Positions 9,501-19,099 of a DNA stretch of 64,000 bases are shown piece after piece. This DNA is from Trichomonas vaginalis G3 (Eukaryota; Parabasalia; Trichomonadida; Trichomonadidae). Each line of letters opens with the position of its first letter. Position 1 is the first letter of the stretch. Where the stretch lies: assembly GCF_026262505.1 (NCBI RefSeq), contig NC_067206.1, forward strand, positions 16,326,641 through 16,390,640, in the 5' to 3' direction. The notes beneath the pieces are model-generated. The model was not told the origin of the DNA. It worked only from the letters and a program-made list of their open reading frames with translations, and did not search any database. A program made the position numbers and the translations under genes.

Positions 9501-10577
9501 AAACTCAATATCACAAAGAACTCAATGATCAATAACTCATCAAACTTCGAAGAATACGCTTCAGGTGAAGGAGATTCTCTAATTGAAGAAATTAATAATG
9601 AAAATGTCAAAAGTGAAGTGAAACCAGAAACCGAAATCAAAGAAGAAATAGAAGAAAATGAACTTCAAAATGAAAAAGAAAACCAAAAAAGTGAAACTGT
9701 CAAAAGTGAAGTGAAGTCAGAAACCAAAAAAGAATCAAAACCACGGCATCATCGAAAACACAGAAGTTCACATAAAAAAGACAAAAATCCAGAAGAAGAA
9801 AAAGAAAAAATTTCACAAGAAAACAATCAAAATTTGGAGAAAAATTCTGACAAAATTTTGAATGAAAACATGAATGAAAATTTAGATCATTTAGAAGAAA
9901 ATGTTTCGAAACAAGAAGAGAAGATAACGAGGTCACAAAGTCAGCAAATTTTCATGCACTCACTTCAAAACCAAGAACATATAAAGAAGAACCAAAGTTT
10001 CACAGAAATAAGTAACCAAATGTTGTCAGACATTCAAGAAGAGCAACAACAGACGAAAGAAGAAAGATTTAGACACACGATGGCTGTTGCAAAACTTCCT
10101 TCAATTACAAGTGCAAGACCGAGAACAAACAAACTTCACGCGTTGACAGGAAGAAACTTTTCGAAATCCGTGACTGTCCAAGGAGTTCTGCCTTCTTACA
10201 AAGTTTCTTTTTGTTCTCCTTCATCGGATTATTCATACAACCCTCAGAGAACGAAACTAACAATGCCTGAGGAAGAACTCCGCGCAATGTACTTGTGTCA
10301 TGAAGGAATTGAAGATGAAGAAGGACAGAGTATTGCTGGATTTTCTGCTGACGAAAAGAATCAGGACGAAATGATGATGGAAATGAGATCTCAGATGTCC
10401 AAGGAATTGACTGAAAGACCTCTCAGTTTCTCAACTCTTTCGAATGTTGCTCATGTAACTACTTTGTTGGATAAGGCTGTGATGCCTAAAAGACCTCAAT
10501 CATTGCTCGCGAAATCGAATCCAATTTCAAAGAGTCAGTCGATTTTCGTTAACATGGAATATAGAGAAATTGAATAA
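6546..10577 (+). CDS. Large low-complexity Ser/Asn/Lys/Glu-rich protein
   Basis: 1343 residues, uninterrupted, not recognised as any family. Residues about 1-330 are Asn/Ser/Gln-rich; 360-430 carry an acidic stretch with DSYYDSYYEEEE; 540-830 consist of loose repeats around NSKSK, SDEKSNSK and NSELKEE; 900-1010 are an extremely basic Lys/Ser/Glu tract. The C-terminal 200 residues (PSYKVSFCSPSSDYSYNPQR, MPEEELRAMYLCHEGIED) are the only part of normal complexity. The protein is probably largely disordered and may be cytoskeletal or nuclear; that is inference. Reading frames on the other strand here are composition artefacts. The whole-length open frame argues that it is a real, selected gene. 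Confidence 0.8.
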   Translation: MASTRPSNYDNQYRGDNENGSLGEISDLQLDKSHENVNFQNSSPPTQNLINSVFENKEKSKKQENFLYANSTGVSPLYYRQNSQDIDLFYNNLHIEDHLFSADNDQNHKNQLKLPNSTQNSNKTQLSQRSSSSNTGRDKPSSRSTANPNISTPDSNFQSARNPPKKYDFPVHGWRYRLETRDGDNLPEQKHQYDPYGHRHLDFDHKSKYNKVTAKSQSNNNNQNSNRRNKEEIQKYPRKTSQEGRITPTYQNYPQDTHPGLYGSRQMTPIMSESTSILSSVDPHSMSRIISPGQNIDGIPEEKNEKIEKNSRNKKQIKTNLRPNEMPPNNFNEFLAYLNANRQLRKEFQQNDENQAKHDQNTRSKSLPRTNDHENQENQEENQNSEDESEEYYSDSYYDSYYEEEETEPEKEEPVSREKDFISNNSPKKEQTLYDVAAISEIATVAAVNALNKVLNLPAIFQNNNQPENKREMLVDKTVNTSQIIDTQNNDKKSIISPNLDNNSKKENSLRSNSPSRETSHISNGSRINSRDNSPIPKINQPSSKENSLLFNGEKRNGSILFDGEKKNSRNSSPSKSQIQNEEKSTNLENFPSKISQNKENKSRNSLNSNSQIKSDLKDENSKSKSQNNSQLRDLDDEKSNSKLKSKENSKSSIKSDEKSNSKLPNDEKSNSNIKSDEKPNKSPNNNSELKEENSKSKSQHNSELKEEKSNSKIKNEEKSSISSKSPKESTQNSEIKEDSRQRSRNSSPSKSNQNSSIKFDEKSLNLDEIQKNSQQDSQVKEENSSNSKKNQDQNSNLSKSPQNSMISSRKSSPSKSGNSQIQENANSPELSTKLKESDRTPSPKRKRRHSPDKTNRVIQSEIQTETVFDQEPVPEDLLPPEDTNPKEELPPTEKSEKSEKSEKIEKKSENPEETNERKSENTESKDSKGHKSSHKHKSKEKKEKKSKDKHKKDKKENKKTKDKKSSSKSKDSSSKKKKIKDMTPKLNITKNSMINNSSNFEEYASGEGDSLIEEINNENVKSEVKPETEIKEEIEENELQNEKENQKSETVKSEVKSETKKESKPRHHRKHRSSHKKDKNPEEEKEKISQENNQNLEKNSDKILNENMNENLDHLEENVSKQEEKITRSQSQQIFMHSLQNQEHIKKNQSFTEISNQMLSDIQEEQQQTKEERFRHTMAVAKLPSITSARPRTNKLHALTGRNFSKSVTVQGVLPSYKVSFCSPSSDYSYNPQRTKLTMPEEELRAMYLCHEGIEDEEGQSIAGFSADEKNQDEMMMEMRSQMSKELTERPLSFSTLSNVAHVTTLLDKAVMPKRPQSLLAKSNPISKSQSIFVNMEYREIE

Positions 10578-11068
10578 TATTATTTTATAGATATAGATTT
10601 GTATATTTGTTGTTTATTGCGTAAAAAATGAAATAAAATAGATTTATTTGTTTTTCATAAGTGTAAGTAATTGTTACAATTAGATTGTCAAAGTTGGAAC
10701 ATTATTGAGTTTATGCTAGTTCACAATTGATAGCTTCTCTAGACCCTTAGAATTAGAAATGCAAACCTATCAAAATTTTATATGTAGGCATTTTGCAACA
10801 AAGTTTACATATGTAAATTATAAGCGAGTCAATTAAAAGTTTTCAATGTAGAACGAATTGCTGGTTTTTTGCATTCCTTCCGGTTAGCTTAAATCTTCAT
10901 AATTTTTTAATTGTAAAATATCTTTGAGTATTCAAATATTTGTCGAGAAACTTTATAGATTGTCAGAACTTTTATTAACAGCATATAGTATTCATCATTT
11001 TAAATAAAGAATGATTCAACAAACATTTATATATTTTTAGAAAAACAAATAAAATAATAAAAGATACA
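10578..11068. other. Intergenic region between convergent genes
   Basis: AT-rich, between the ends of two convergent genes. AATAAA-like stretches near 10631 and 11003 could serve 3' end formation. No gene or repeat seen. Confidence 0.5.
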
Positions 11069-14056
11069 TTATGAATGAAAAATCGGTTTGATCTTCTCAA
11101 TAATTGAGTTGACAGAATCGAAACTAGGTTCATCTAATCTCCATTTCAAATTCTGTAACTCAAACATCACATTCATTATATGTTGCATTGCTCCATTGTA
11201 GTCAAGGCAAGCAATAGAATTATGAAATGCAGTTACTTTTGCATTGACACTTATAATAGAAATTGCAACAGAAGGTTCTTTTTCACTGATTTCTTGTGCT
11301 TTTTCCAGCAAATTCTCAACTTCTTGATTGAGTGGTTCCCATATTTTCATTATATGGTTAAACTTCTCACCAGAAGGTTGAGGGAAATCATCCAATGTTG
11401 TTTTGTCATTAGAAAGCAAACTTTGTTTCTTAAACTTCTCAATCATTTCTTCAAGAGATAAAGTTACACATTCATTGTTTCCATTTGTACAATTTACTCT
11501 ATATATTTCATGTATTTCTTCCATTCTCAAGTTAGGAATCAAACGAGAAATCGTAGAGATAAATTCTTCAGGAGTAACTTTAGGGATAATTCTCGTTGTG
11601 TTTGCAATTCTAAGTAATGCAATATGTTCATATTGATTAAAGAAATCAATAGCAATCTTCAAGAAGTTTATCATCGAAACATAAGTGAACTTTTCATCAA
11701 CATTTGGAGAAGGTTTTCTCACGAAATGAGTTCTTAAATCTTTAATTGCACTTTCAACAAATTCATTTCCACATTTCTGCAAAACAGATTTAATAAGTTC
11801 AATTGCATGGAATGATGCCAAAAAGACACTTTGATACTTTTCATCACCTTCTTCACTTTCTATTTGTATCATAATTGCTTTCCTTAGACATTGGCTTCTT
11901 ACTTTTAAGAAGAAAGTTAATTGTTGAACGCTTAAATCTTCATCCAAAAATTCTCTAAATATCATGATTTCTGGAGATTTATATTGATGTTCTCTTGCAG
12001 AATTAATCAAATCCCATGCGCACTGTTGAGCAAGGTATTGCAAACCATATTGTCTTGTACTCCATGATAAAGCAAATTGCGGCATCGAACTAACTTTTCT
12101 TCCTTCATTTATGTCTGTTGTATCTTTAAGAGTTTTTTCATCAAAAACAGATCTGACAGCTTTAATTGTCCATTCAAAAGTTCTTGGTTGTCTGTCTGAA
12201 TACTTTGGATCCAAAAATCTCGTGAAAGCATCTTTTCTTTGTCTTTCTTCGAACATATTTGGATCAGTTTGAGATTCTCTTGTACTCTTTTGTACAGTCA
12301 AAACAACAGGATTTGTTTGAACAACAGATTGTTTGAAAGAAGGTCTTTCTACAGCATTTTTAATTATTTTAGCAATTACAGCTCTTGCGAATATCTTTGT
12401 TTGATCATCATAAGCATTTTGCAGCTGGAAATTACCTATAATTGCATGCGAATAATTATCAGGAGTTATCTCGAATATTTTATTTCTTTTTAATATAATT
12501 GTTCTCAACTGATTCCATTGATCCATAGAAAGAGCAGCATTTGAAGGTAAAATAGAAGAAGCAGCAGCATAATCTGATTTCATTTTAGCGAATTCTTTTA
12601 ATCTTTCTTGAGTAATTTCATTAGGAATTCCTCCTTGAACAGTATCTTCCAAATTGAATTCTTTTTTCTTTTCTTTTTTCACTTGGATTCCTCCTTTCGT
12701 TTGAGTGATTTGATCAACTCTTTTAACAACAGTTTTACTCGACAGTTTCTTTATACTTTCAGCAATACTATCAAGATCTGGTTTCTTCCTTTTCTTCTTT
12801 ATTTTTCTTCTTGCGGATTGATTTCCTTCTCCTTCTTCATCCTCTGAATAATAATATTCTTCTTCATCAGTAACTCCAAGCATTTCTTTTACGTCTTTCA
12901 TTTCTTTTGACATTGTTTCAATTTGCGAATTCAACACTTTGATTTGATATGCTTTATGTTGATTGTCATGATCTGTTTCTTGATTCTTTCGCATTAATTC
13001 TTCATATTCTGCAGCTAATTTCTTGTATTCGCCTGTTAATCTCATGATTTCATTTGTACTTGATTCAAGTAATTCTTTTGTACTCAAATTTTCTTGAACA
13101 GCTTTATTTGTTTTGTCTTTTTCTTCGGAAATTCTGGATTCCAAACTTTCCTTTACTTTTAATAAATCATTCACTTGGTTTCTCAATGATTTGTGTTCGT
13201 TTTCTAGTTGTGGAATCTTTGATTCAAAGAAAGCGGCGTGTTCTTTGTAAGTTAGACTGGAATGTTTGAGACGTTCTACATTAGCTTCTGCTTCAAGCAT
13301 CTTCTCTTTAAACTCAATCCTCGCTTTGGAAAGTTCTTCTAGAGCTTGTTGCGCATTCATTTTTTCTTTGTCAATTCTTTCTTGAAAAGCTGGGATTTGT
13401 TCGGCGGCATCTAACATGTAATTACGTATGGATTGAAGTATCTCGCCTTTTGTTCCGCATTCTATAAAGCCTTGTCGCACAATTTCACTCATAATTGTAT
13501 CGTAAGCTTCTCTTTGTTTTTCAAGACGTTCGGCTTTTGATAAACTGACATCTGTACTTATTTGTGCTGTAAGTGAATGCAATAAATTGTTTAATTGTTC
13601 ATAATTTTCGCGAGATCCAACCGAAGCTTTTCCAATGGCTTGTTCTGCCATAAGTGTTTGAGGAAATGTAATCGGCTGGTCTTCGTGGAATAGTTGTTCA
13701 ATTTCTTGATTAGTTGGTATTACTGGTTCTTGTTGTGCAGGATAAACATTAAATGGTTGATTTTTGGATTGACGTAAATAAGCACTTTCGCTTTTGAGTT
13801 TAGGTAAAGGCCCATTTAATTGTCTTTCGATGATTATATCTTCAATTGATTTTAATTGAGAATTTGATCGAGGTTTAAAATCTGCAAATGAAGGAGGACC
13901 TTTTGCTATTGGTTTTTTGATTACTGGTTGGAAATTATCTGATAATTTTTCTGGTGTTTTTTCTCTGATTTCTTCTGGCTTTAGATTTTTTACAAGTCCT
14001 GAAGCAATTATTGCTTCACTGAGACTAGCAGCACCAGGTGCTTTTGGAGATTTCAT
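11069..14056 (-). CDS. Coiled-coil protein with axonemal dynein light chain-like motif
   Basis: 995 residues. Residues about 1-110 are Pro/Ser-rich. Around 165-215, REAYDTIMSEIVRQGFIECG...GEILQSIRNYML fits the pattern R-x-x-Y-x-x-x-x-x-E-x-x-R-Q-x-x-x-E-C...G-x-x-L-x-x-I-R of the p28/DNALI1 and AXDND1 domain. A long coiled coil runs from about 215 to 395. Then come an acidic EEEYYYSEDEEGEG tract, a Lys-rich patch and a globular helical C-terminal half (about 500-990). The length is close to that of AXDND1. A flagellar role would suit a flagellate and the delta-tubulin gene nearby, but it is inferred from one motif. The ATG at 14056 opens the long frame. Confidence 0.72.
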   Translation of the reverse strand: MKSPKAPGAASLSEAIIASGLVKNLKPEEIREKTPEKLSDNFQPVIKKPIAKGPPSFADFKPRSNSQLKSIEDIIIERQLNGPLPKLKSESAYLRQSKNQPFNVYPAQQEPVIPTNQEIEQLFHEDQPITFPQTLMAEQAIGKASVGSRENYEQLNNLLHSLTAQISTDVSLSKAERLEKQREAYDTIMSEIVRQGFIECGTKGEILQSIRNYMLDAAEQIPAFQERIDKEKMNAQQALEELSKARIEFKEKMLEAEANVERLKHSSLTYKEHAAFFESKIPQLENEHKSLRNQVNDLLKVKESLESRISEEKDKTNKAVQENLSTKELLESSTNEIMRLTGEYKKLAAEYEELMRKNQETDHDNQHKAYQIKVLNSQIETMSKEMKDVKEMLGVTDEEEYYYSEDEEGEGNQSARRKIKKKRKKPDLDSIAESIKKLSSKTVVKRVDQITQTKGGIQVKKEKKKEFNLEDTVQGGIPNEITQERLKEFAKMKSDYAAASSILPSNAALSMDQWNQLRTIILKRNKIFEITPDNYSHAIIGNFQLQNAYDDQTKIFARAVIAKIIKNAVERPSFKQSVVQTNPVVLTVQKSTRESQTDPNMFEERQRKDAFTRFLDPKYSDRQPRTFEWTIKAVRSVFDEKTLKDTTDINEGRKVSSMPQFALSWSTRQYGLQYLAQQCAWDLINSAREHQYKSPEIMIFREFLDEDLSVQQLTFFLKVRSQCLRKAIMIQIESEEGDEKYQSVFLASFHAIELIKSVLQKCGNEFVESAIKDLRTHFVRKPSPNVDEKFTYVSMINFLKIAIDFFNQYEHIALLRIANTTRIIPKVTPEEFISTISRLIPNLRMEEIHEIYRVNCTNGNNECVTLSLEEMIEKFKKQSLLSNDKTTLDDFPQPSGEKFNHIMKIWEPLNQEVENLLEKAQEISEKEPSVAISIISVNAKVTAFHNSIACLDYNGAMQHIMNVMFELQNLKWRLDEPSFDSVNSIIEKIKPIFHS

Positions 14057-14701
14057 GATAGGAACTAGTTAATTGAATTCAATAAAAAAAGTATTCTTTT
14101 AAAAAACGGTCTTTTTTATACATTGTTAGTAATGCCTTATTATTTGTTATTTTTGGATTTTCAAGGAAAAAATAAAGTTCCAAAAAAAATCGTTTTTATT
14201 TTTTTACAAAACACTTTGTTTTCTTTGCATTAAAGCACCAGTACGCCTGAAATGGTTGAGAGGAGATACACCATGCTTCTTCAGCATTTGAATATATATA
14301 GTGACTGCCTCTGCAACATCTTAAAAATTGATATTCAATTTAAATTTACATATAACTAGTTATTTGTGGATATGCTATTGTTTACAATCTTTAAGATTAG
14401 CATATTTACTATTTAAATATTGTTGAAGTCAATTATATGTTGAAATTTAAATCTAAATTTAATGAATCTAGTGAATTAATTTCCGTCCTTAGAGTAGTTT
14501 TCTATTGGTTATGCTAAATGTGTATGTCTTGCAAGCTCGACACTCTTTTTTCCGTGGAAACAAATTTTTCCAGAATTCAATAAAATTTAATCAAAGTTAA
14601 ATATTTCTAACACTTTATGCAGATTAATATTTATATGCATTTATTTTCTGAATATTTCAAAATTTGAGGGAGATTATTGAAAATTGAGGATAGTATTGTA
14701 A
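14057..14701. other. Intergenic region between divergent genes
   Basis: AT-rich promoter-bearing spacer between the coiled-coil gene (minus) and the gene at 14702 (plus). Nothing else recognised. Confidence 0.5.
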
Positions 14702-15307
14702 ATGGAAGATGAGCAGCAACTTGCAAAAGTAATAACTGAGATGCCAAACTTTGTGCAAGAATATACTCTCATGCAAAGTATGAAGCAATACTTCGCTGCT
14801 CTCCGCCATACAAGAGGTCACAATCCAGAAGGTTCTCCAATCGATTTGGAAGTCCTTCTATTATTAAAACTTATCCTCGGATCTGTTGATAATCCTATTC
14901 AGACACTACATTCAGTTGGAATAATCATCATTGGCGATGAAATTGCTATAAATGCAAATTATCTTAAAACATTTCTTTCAACATGCCGCTCAAGAATCAA
15001 TAATTCGATGAAACATCTCGGATGGGAGCTATCAAACCATGACAAAACAACAAAATCAGAGTTGCTTCAGCCTCTCGTAGATAGAAAAGATTCTAGGAAC
15101 TGGACAATAAGAATAATACCTCCAACATCAGCAGTATATACATTTATTCATGAAAATCCATCAGTAAGACTTCGAATGACAACAAATCAGCCACAAGAAC
15201 TATCTTTAGGCCAAATTATACTAGAACCTGGTCAAGGTGATGACAATAGTGATCAATACAAAAAGGATGCCTCATCACCAAACATGTATGGAATGAAAAT
15301 GAATTAA
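14702..15307 (+). CDS. Possible initiator-binding-domain (IBD) protein
   Basis: 201 residues. The central part (IDLEVLLLLKLILGSVDN...SVGIIIIGDEIAINANYLKTFLSTCRSRINNSMKHLGWE) is helical and follows the plan of the T. vaginalis IBP39 winged-helix domain: a helix, a short strand with G-x-x-x-x-x-D-x-x-x-I-N, then a recognition-helix-like segment with I-N-x-x-x-K/R. A W-x-I-R strand follows. The family binds the core promoter initiator and has many trichomonad paralogues. Residues 165-201 are polar and probably disordered. The assignment rests on a remembered pattern and needs a profile search; otherwise it is a protein of unknown function. Confidence 0.5.
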   Translation: MEDEQQLAKVITEMPNFVQEYTLMQSMKQYFAALRHTRGHNPEGSPIDLEVLLLLKLILGSVDNPIQTLHSVGIIIIGDEIAINANYLKTFLSTCRSRINNSMKHLGWELSNHDKTTKSELLQPLVDRKDSRNWTIRIIPPTSAVYTFIHENPSVRLRMTTNQPQELSLGQIILEPGQGDDNSDQYKKDASSPNMYGMKMN

Positions 15308-15714
15308 TTTTTTACTTTTGTTAATATTTGTGTTCTAAACTATGTTATTTGTTTAATTTACATCTGAATCCACCTTCCAAACTTTTTGAAATGACTTTTG
15401 TCATCCGTTATTCAGCAATTTTTCCCTTTATTGGGTTATCACAATTGTTTGATATGTAAATTTGCGTTTATGTATGGCATTCCAAACGGGAACCGCGGTT
15501 GGTTACCATGGATTTCCGTCACCGGTCACATTTTAAAGATTTTTAAAGCCTTATAAAAATATGCTTTGTAAATCATTTTTTGTAAATCGGCAAAAATTTG
15601 GTAATTTTCTTCAACTAATAAATCTGCGAATAGCATTTATAATACAAGAACAATCTTTTAAAATGCGTTTGATTCATTTTTGTATAATTTCATATAGGCA
15701 CATATATTCTTCCG

Positions 15715-16012
15715 GGACTTTCCGTGATTTTACCGTAAAATCATTAGTTTACACCAATTTTTCCGTATTTTGAATAGTTTACTGCACTTTTTCCGTAAAA
15801 TTGAGTTACGGGAATCCGCAAAATTTCCGGACCTCATTTTTCATAGAATATAATAATAATATTTGATAAAAAGATATATTATTTATATTTTTGATTTTTG
15901 AATTACGGAAAAAGTGAATTGTTAACTTGATTTTTTTATATGGTTAATTTTCAAATGATATTATGAAGATCTAAAATATTAAAAGTAAAAAATTGAATTA
16001 CGGAAAAAGTGA
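15715..16012. repeat. Foldback cluster around TTACGGAAAAAGTG
   Basis: CACTTTTTCCGTAA at 15785-15798 faces two exact inverted copies, TTACGGAAAAAGTG at 15903-15916 and 15998-16011. Weaker copies (TTTTCCGTATTTT near 15760, TTTCCGTGATTTTACCG near 15718) lie to the left. The outer parts also match: GGACCTCATTTTTC near 15830 against AAAGTGAGGTCAAAA near 16005. This looks like a small non-autonomous foldback element or decayed inverted duplication. Confidence 0.6.
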
Positions 16013-16645
16013 GGTCAAAAGTGAAATAAATTTGCAGAACAATTTTCATTGAAATAAGACATTGAGTATCACACTTTAGTGAATCAACATCTATAAGAAT
16101 GAAGTGTTTTGAAGCTGAAATAATATTGAATAGAAATTAATTTTTCTGAAATTTTGAATGAAATTATGGGAAATAAAAAAATTACTAAATATTGTATTCA
16201 TACAAATATATTATTTTAAAGGAAAAATAGATGCTGATAGAAACGATGAAAATTTTTGAAAACTTTACAATTAATTTATGTTCGTTAACCACAGAGCTTG
16301 CAATCCAAAGCTCACGTTAGACAACAAGAGTCATGAAGTCTCATACTAAGGGATATCCAACATATATTTTAATAATCTAATGTTTGTGACAAATATTCAA
16401 CATAAAATTAAGTTTTCGTTTCGTTACAAGGCATTCATACTTTGGAGATATCATATTTAATGTACAGAAAAGTTAATATTAAACAATACATGCTAAAGAA
16501 TTAATAAATAAGATAATAAAATAAATTTATACGTAATTACTTTCATTTAATATGCTTTATGCTGTATAATATTGATTAAGAGGCATTAAAAGGTTCCATA
16601 GTCTGCTTTTATAGGCAAGATTTTTGATAAAAATTTAAAATTTTG

Positions 16646-16860
16646 AAAAATGATGAGAAAAGGAAAAAAAAGGTAAATGAGAGCAAGAGGAGGGAAAAAA
16701 AAGAAAAAGAAAAGAAAGGGAAGGGAAAAATAAAAGAAAGAAGGACATATAAAAATTTAGATGCGCATTCTTAATGCCGAGGCGGCTTGCCGCCGAGGCG
16801 CGATTTTTTTAGGCCTCTACGGTAACCCGGCAATGTTTTTTTAAATCTTGTACAGCCCTA
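16646..16860 (-). repeat. Purine tract, GC hairpin and TTGTACAGCCCT end
   Basis: Read on the minus strand, the order is AGGGCTGTACAA (16859-16848), a GC-rich stretch with the hairpin GGCGGC-TT-GCCGCC (16781-16794), an AT spacer, and a 100-base pyrimidine tract (16744-16646). The same order (AGGGTTGTACAA, GC-rich hairpin, pyrimidine tract) occurs on the plus strand at 56841-57096 right ahead of the MULE transposase. It is therefore likely a relic of the end of a related MULE element. No transposase is left here. Confidence 0.5.
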
Positions 16861-17141
16861 CGTTTATGTGTCTAATTCTATCTTTGATTAAAATATAACG
16901 TGTTTAATAGCCTAAATTTAATTTTGCTCAGATGGTCATATAAATTTTGGTATTAAAATGGAATTACTTTGATGTTTTATGAGTAGATTTACTCAAATAT
17001 CAACTTAAAAGTATAAATTTAATCATATATCTAAATTTTTATGAAATCAATTGCAGTACTGTTCGATTCGTATTATCTAAGTCCCCAAGCATGTAAATTG
17101 TATATATTCATCAGCAAAACTGAAAATTCATCATTTTTGTT

Positions 17142-17148
17142 TCACTTT
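17142..17148 (+). promoter_or_regulatory. Initiator-like site TCACTTT
   Basis: TCACTTT fits the trichomonad initiator TCA(+1)Py(T/A), with the presumed +1 nine bases before the ATG at 17153, the usual very short 5' leader. A second match, TCATTTT, lies at 17131. Confidence 0.55.
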
Positions 17149-17152
17149 TTTT

Positions 17153-17875
17153 ATGACAGAAATTCCTGATTCTGAAGTTCCAAAACAAATTGAGATAGTC
17201 AAAGCTGATATCAAGCGACTCCAACAGCTCATTACAAATTACAGTGATCAACTTAGAGCTTCAGATGAGCGTGTTAAAGAACAACAAGATAAAATTCGTG
17301 AAATTAACAATAATAACAAAGAAAAACAAAGAGAAATCGATTATCTGAAAACACAGCAAAACTCTCACAATGAATATTTAGATAAACAATCAAAAATAAT
17401 TTTAGCAAAAATTGATCTTGAGCATCAAAAGGTTTTAGAGCAAAGAGCCAATCTATTTTCTCAAGAAAAGAACGGATCTCGTGAAATACAAGATCTTGAA
17501 AACAGATATAAGCATAATATTAAATTAAAATACGAAAAACTAGAAAAGAAGAAGCTCGAACTGGAAGAAGCCGAGCGCAATCTTTCTCATTTACAACAGG
17601 AACAAGAAGAGCAAATTAAATACATTCTTAAACTAAATCCTGACGAACCTCAAGCAATTCAAGAAGAAGAGGATGTTGAGGAAGAAATATCACCAGAAAA
17701 GATAACAAATGATTCATATGATAAAGTTAATTCCCAAATTTTAGAAATCTTTAAACAACAATTTGATTTAAACCATAAGCATGAAGCGTTAAACAAACAA
17801 CTCAAAATATTAACAGACCTAAAGGACGAATTCCAAAAATCTATATCACAAGAACGAGAAAAAAGTAAGCACTGA
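17153..17875 (+). CDS. Coiled-coil protein, unknown function
   Basis: 240 residues, almost wholly alpha-helical coiled coil with heptad-like spacing from about residue 10 to 160 and again 195-240, separated by an acidic linker (DEPQAIQEEEDVEEEISPEK). No catalytic motif, signal peptide or membrane segment. Not assigned to a family. The initiator-like TCACTTT just upstream supports the ATG at 17153. Confidence 0.78.
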   Translation: MTEIPDSEVPKQIEIVKADIKRLQQLITNYSDQLRASDERVKEQQDKIREINNNNKEKQREIDYLKTQQNSHNEYLDKQSKIILAKIDLEHQKVLEQRANLFSQEKNGSREIQDLENRYKHNIKLKYEKLEKKKLELEEAERNLSHLQQEQEEQIKYILKLNPDEPQAIQEEEDVEEEISPEKITNDSYDKVNSQILEIFKQQFDLNHKHEALNKQLKILTDLKDEFQKSISQEREKSKH

Positions 17876-18188
17876 AAATTTGCGGTTTTGTAAATTTATT
17901 AGGGGTGTGAAGCGCCATTAGAATGTATTTCATATGAGTGAATATTCGATTCATTATTGGATCGAGCTATATCAAAATTGGTTGGAAAAGGATCCATCTG
18001 TAATACCATTCTTGATTTTGATATTTTTCAATTAGATTGTTTCAATCTATACTTTTCAAAGAAATTATATATAGAAATTGATTAAAAATTGCATTCTAAA
18101 TTCCTAATTTTAGATTCTAATCCTTTTATTAGGGTTTCATATGTTAATTATTTTTTAATTTTTTTTACAATATCTGAGATTAATATCA
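17876..18188. other. Spacer with shared TTAGGGGTGTGAA word
   Basis: Contains TTAGGGGTGTGAA at about 17899, a word that recurs near 31103 next to another ankyrin gene. No gene seen. Confidence 0.4.
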
Positions 18189-19007
18189 GTGCGAACATAT
18201 TTTGTAACCAGAGTTATATGCAATAAATATGGAGAAACCGCGCTTGATCAAGCAGCATGGAATAATAGTAAAGAAACTGCCGAAGTTCTGATTTCACATG
18301 GTGCGAATGTCAATGAAAAGGATGAAGATGGAGAACCCGCACTTCATAAAGCAGCATGGAATAATAGTAAAGAAACTGCCGAAGTTCTGATTTCACATGG
18401 TGCGAATGTCAATGAAAAGGATGAAGATGGAGAAACCGCGCTTGATCAAGCAGCATGGAATAATAGTAAAGAAACTGCCGAAGTTCTGATTTCACATGGT
18501 GCGAATGTCAATGAAAAGGATGAAGATGGAGAACCCGCACTTCATAAAGCAGCATGGAATAATAGTAAAGAAACTGCCGAAGTTCTGATTTCACATGGTG
18601 CGAATGTCAATGAAAAGGATGAAGATGGAGAACCCGCACTTCATAAAGCAGCATGGAATAATAGTAAAGAAACTGCCGAAGTTCTGATTTCACATGGTGC
18701 GAATGTCAATGAAAAGGATGAAGATGGAGAACCCGCACTTCATAAAGCAGCATGGAATAATAGTAAAGAAACTGCCGAAGTTCTGATTTCACATGGTGCG
18801 AATGTTAATGAAAAGAATAAATATGGAGAACCCGCACTTCATAAAGCAGCATGGAATAATAGTAAAGAAACTGCCGAAGTTCTGATTTCACATGGTGCGA
18901 ATGTCAATGAAAAGGATGAAGATGGAGAACCCGCACTTCATAAAGCAGCATGGAATAATAATAAAGAAACTGCAGAACTTCTGATTTCGCATGGTGCCAA
19001 AGAATAA
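18189..19007 (+). pseudogene. Ankyrin repeat array, headless
   Basis: An open frame of eight 33-residue ankyrin units, built on (G-E-P-A-L-H-K or G-E-T-A-L-D-Q)-AAWNNSKETAEVLISHGANVNEKDED. The 99-base units are almost identical at the nucleotide level, including synonymous sites, so they arose by recent tandem amplification or conversion. No in-frame ATG precedes the first repeat and the DUF3447 head of the other family members is absent. This is therefore a truncated gene, or the 3' part of one whose head has been lost. The last unit differs (WNNNKETAELLISHGAKE) as in a normal array end. It would encode a protein-binding repeat domain only. Confidence 0.75.
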
Positions 19008-19099
19008 TGTTCTTAGATAAGATAATATTCTTTATTTTTTTCTGATATTTTCGAAGATTGATTTGATTATAAATAAAAAATAATTCAATTTTCACCATT

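Larger units (their letters stand above)
15308..17141. other. Repeat-bearing intergenic region
   Basis: 1.8 kb without a supported gene. It holds a foldback cluster (15715-16012) and a purine tract with a GC-rich hairpin (16646-16860), both listed separately, and a small perfect palindrome AACCGCGGTT near 15491. Short open frames here have no coding signature. Confidence 0.6.

Noticed and set aside
8378-9936. Long minus-strand frames inside the low-complexity gene
   Set aside because: They mirror the Ser/Lys/Glu codon repeats of the plus-strand gene (Phe/Ser/Leu-only translation) and have no independent signal.
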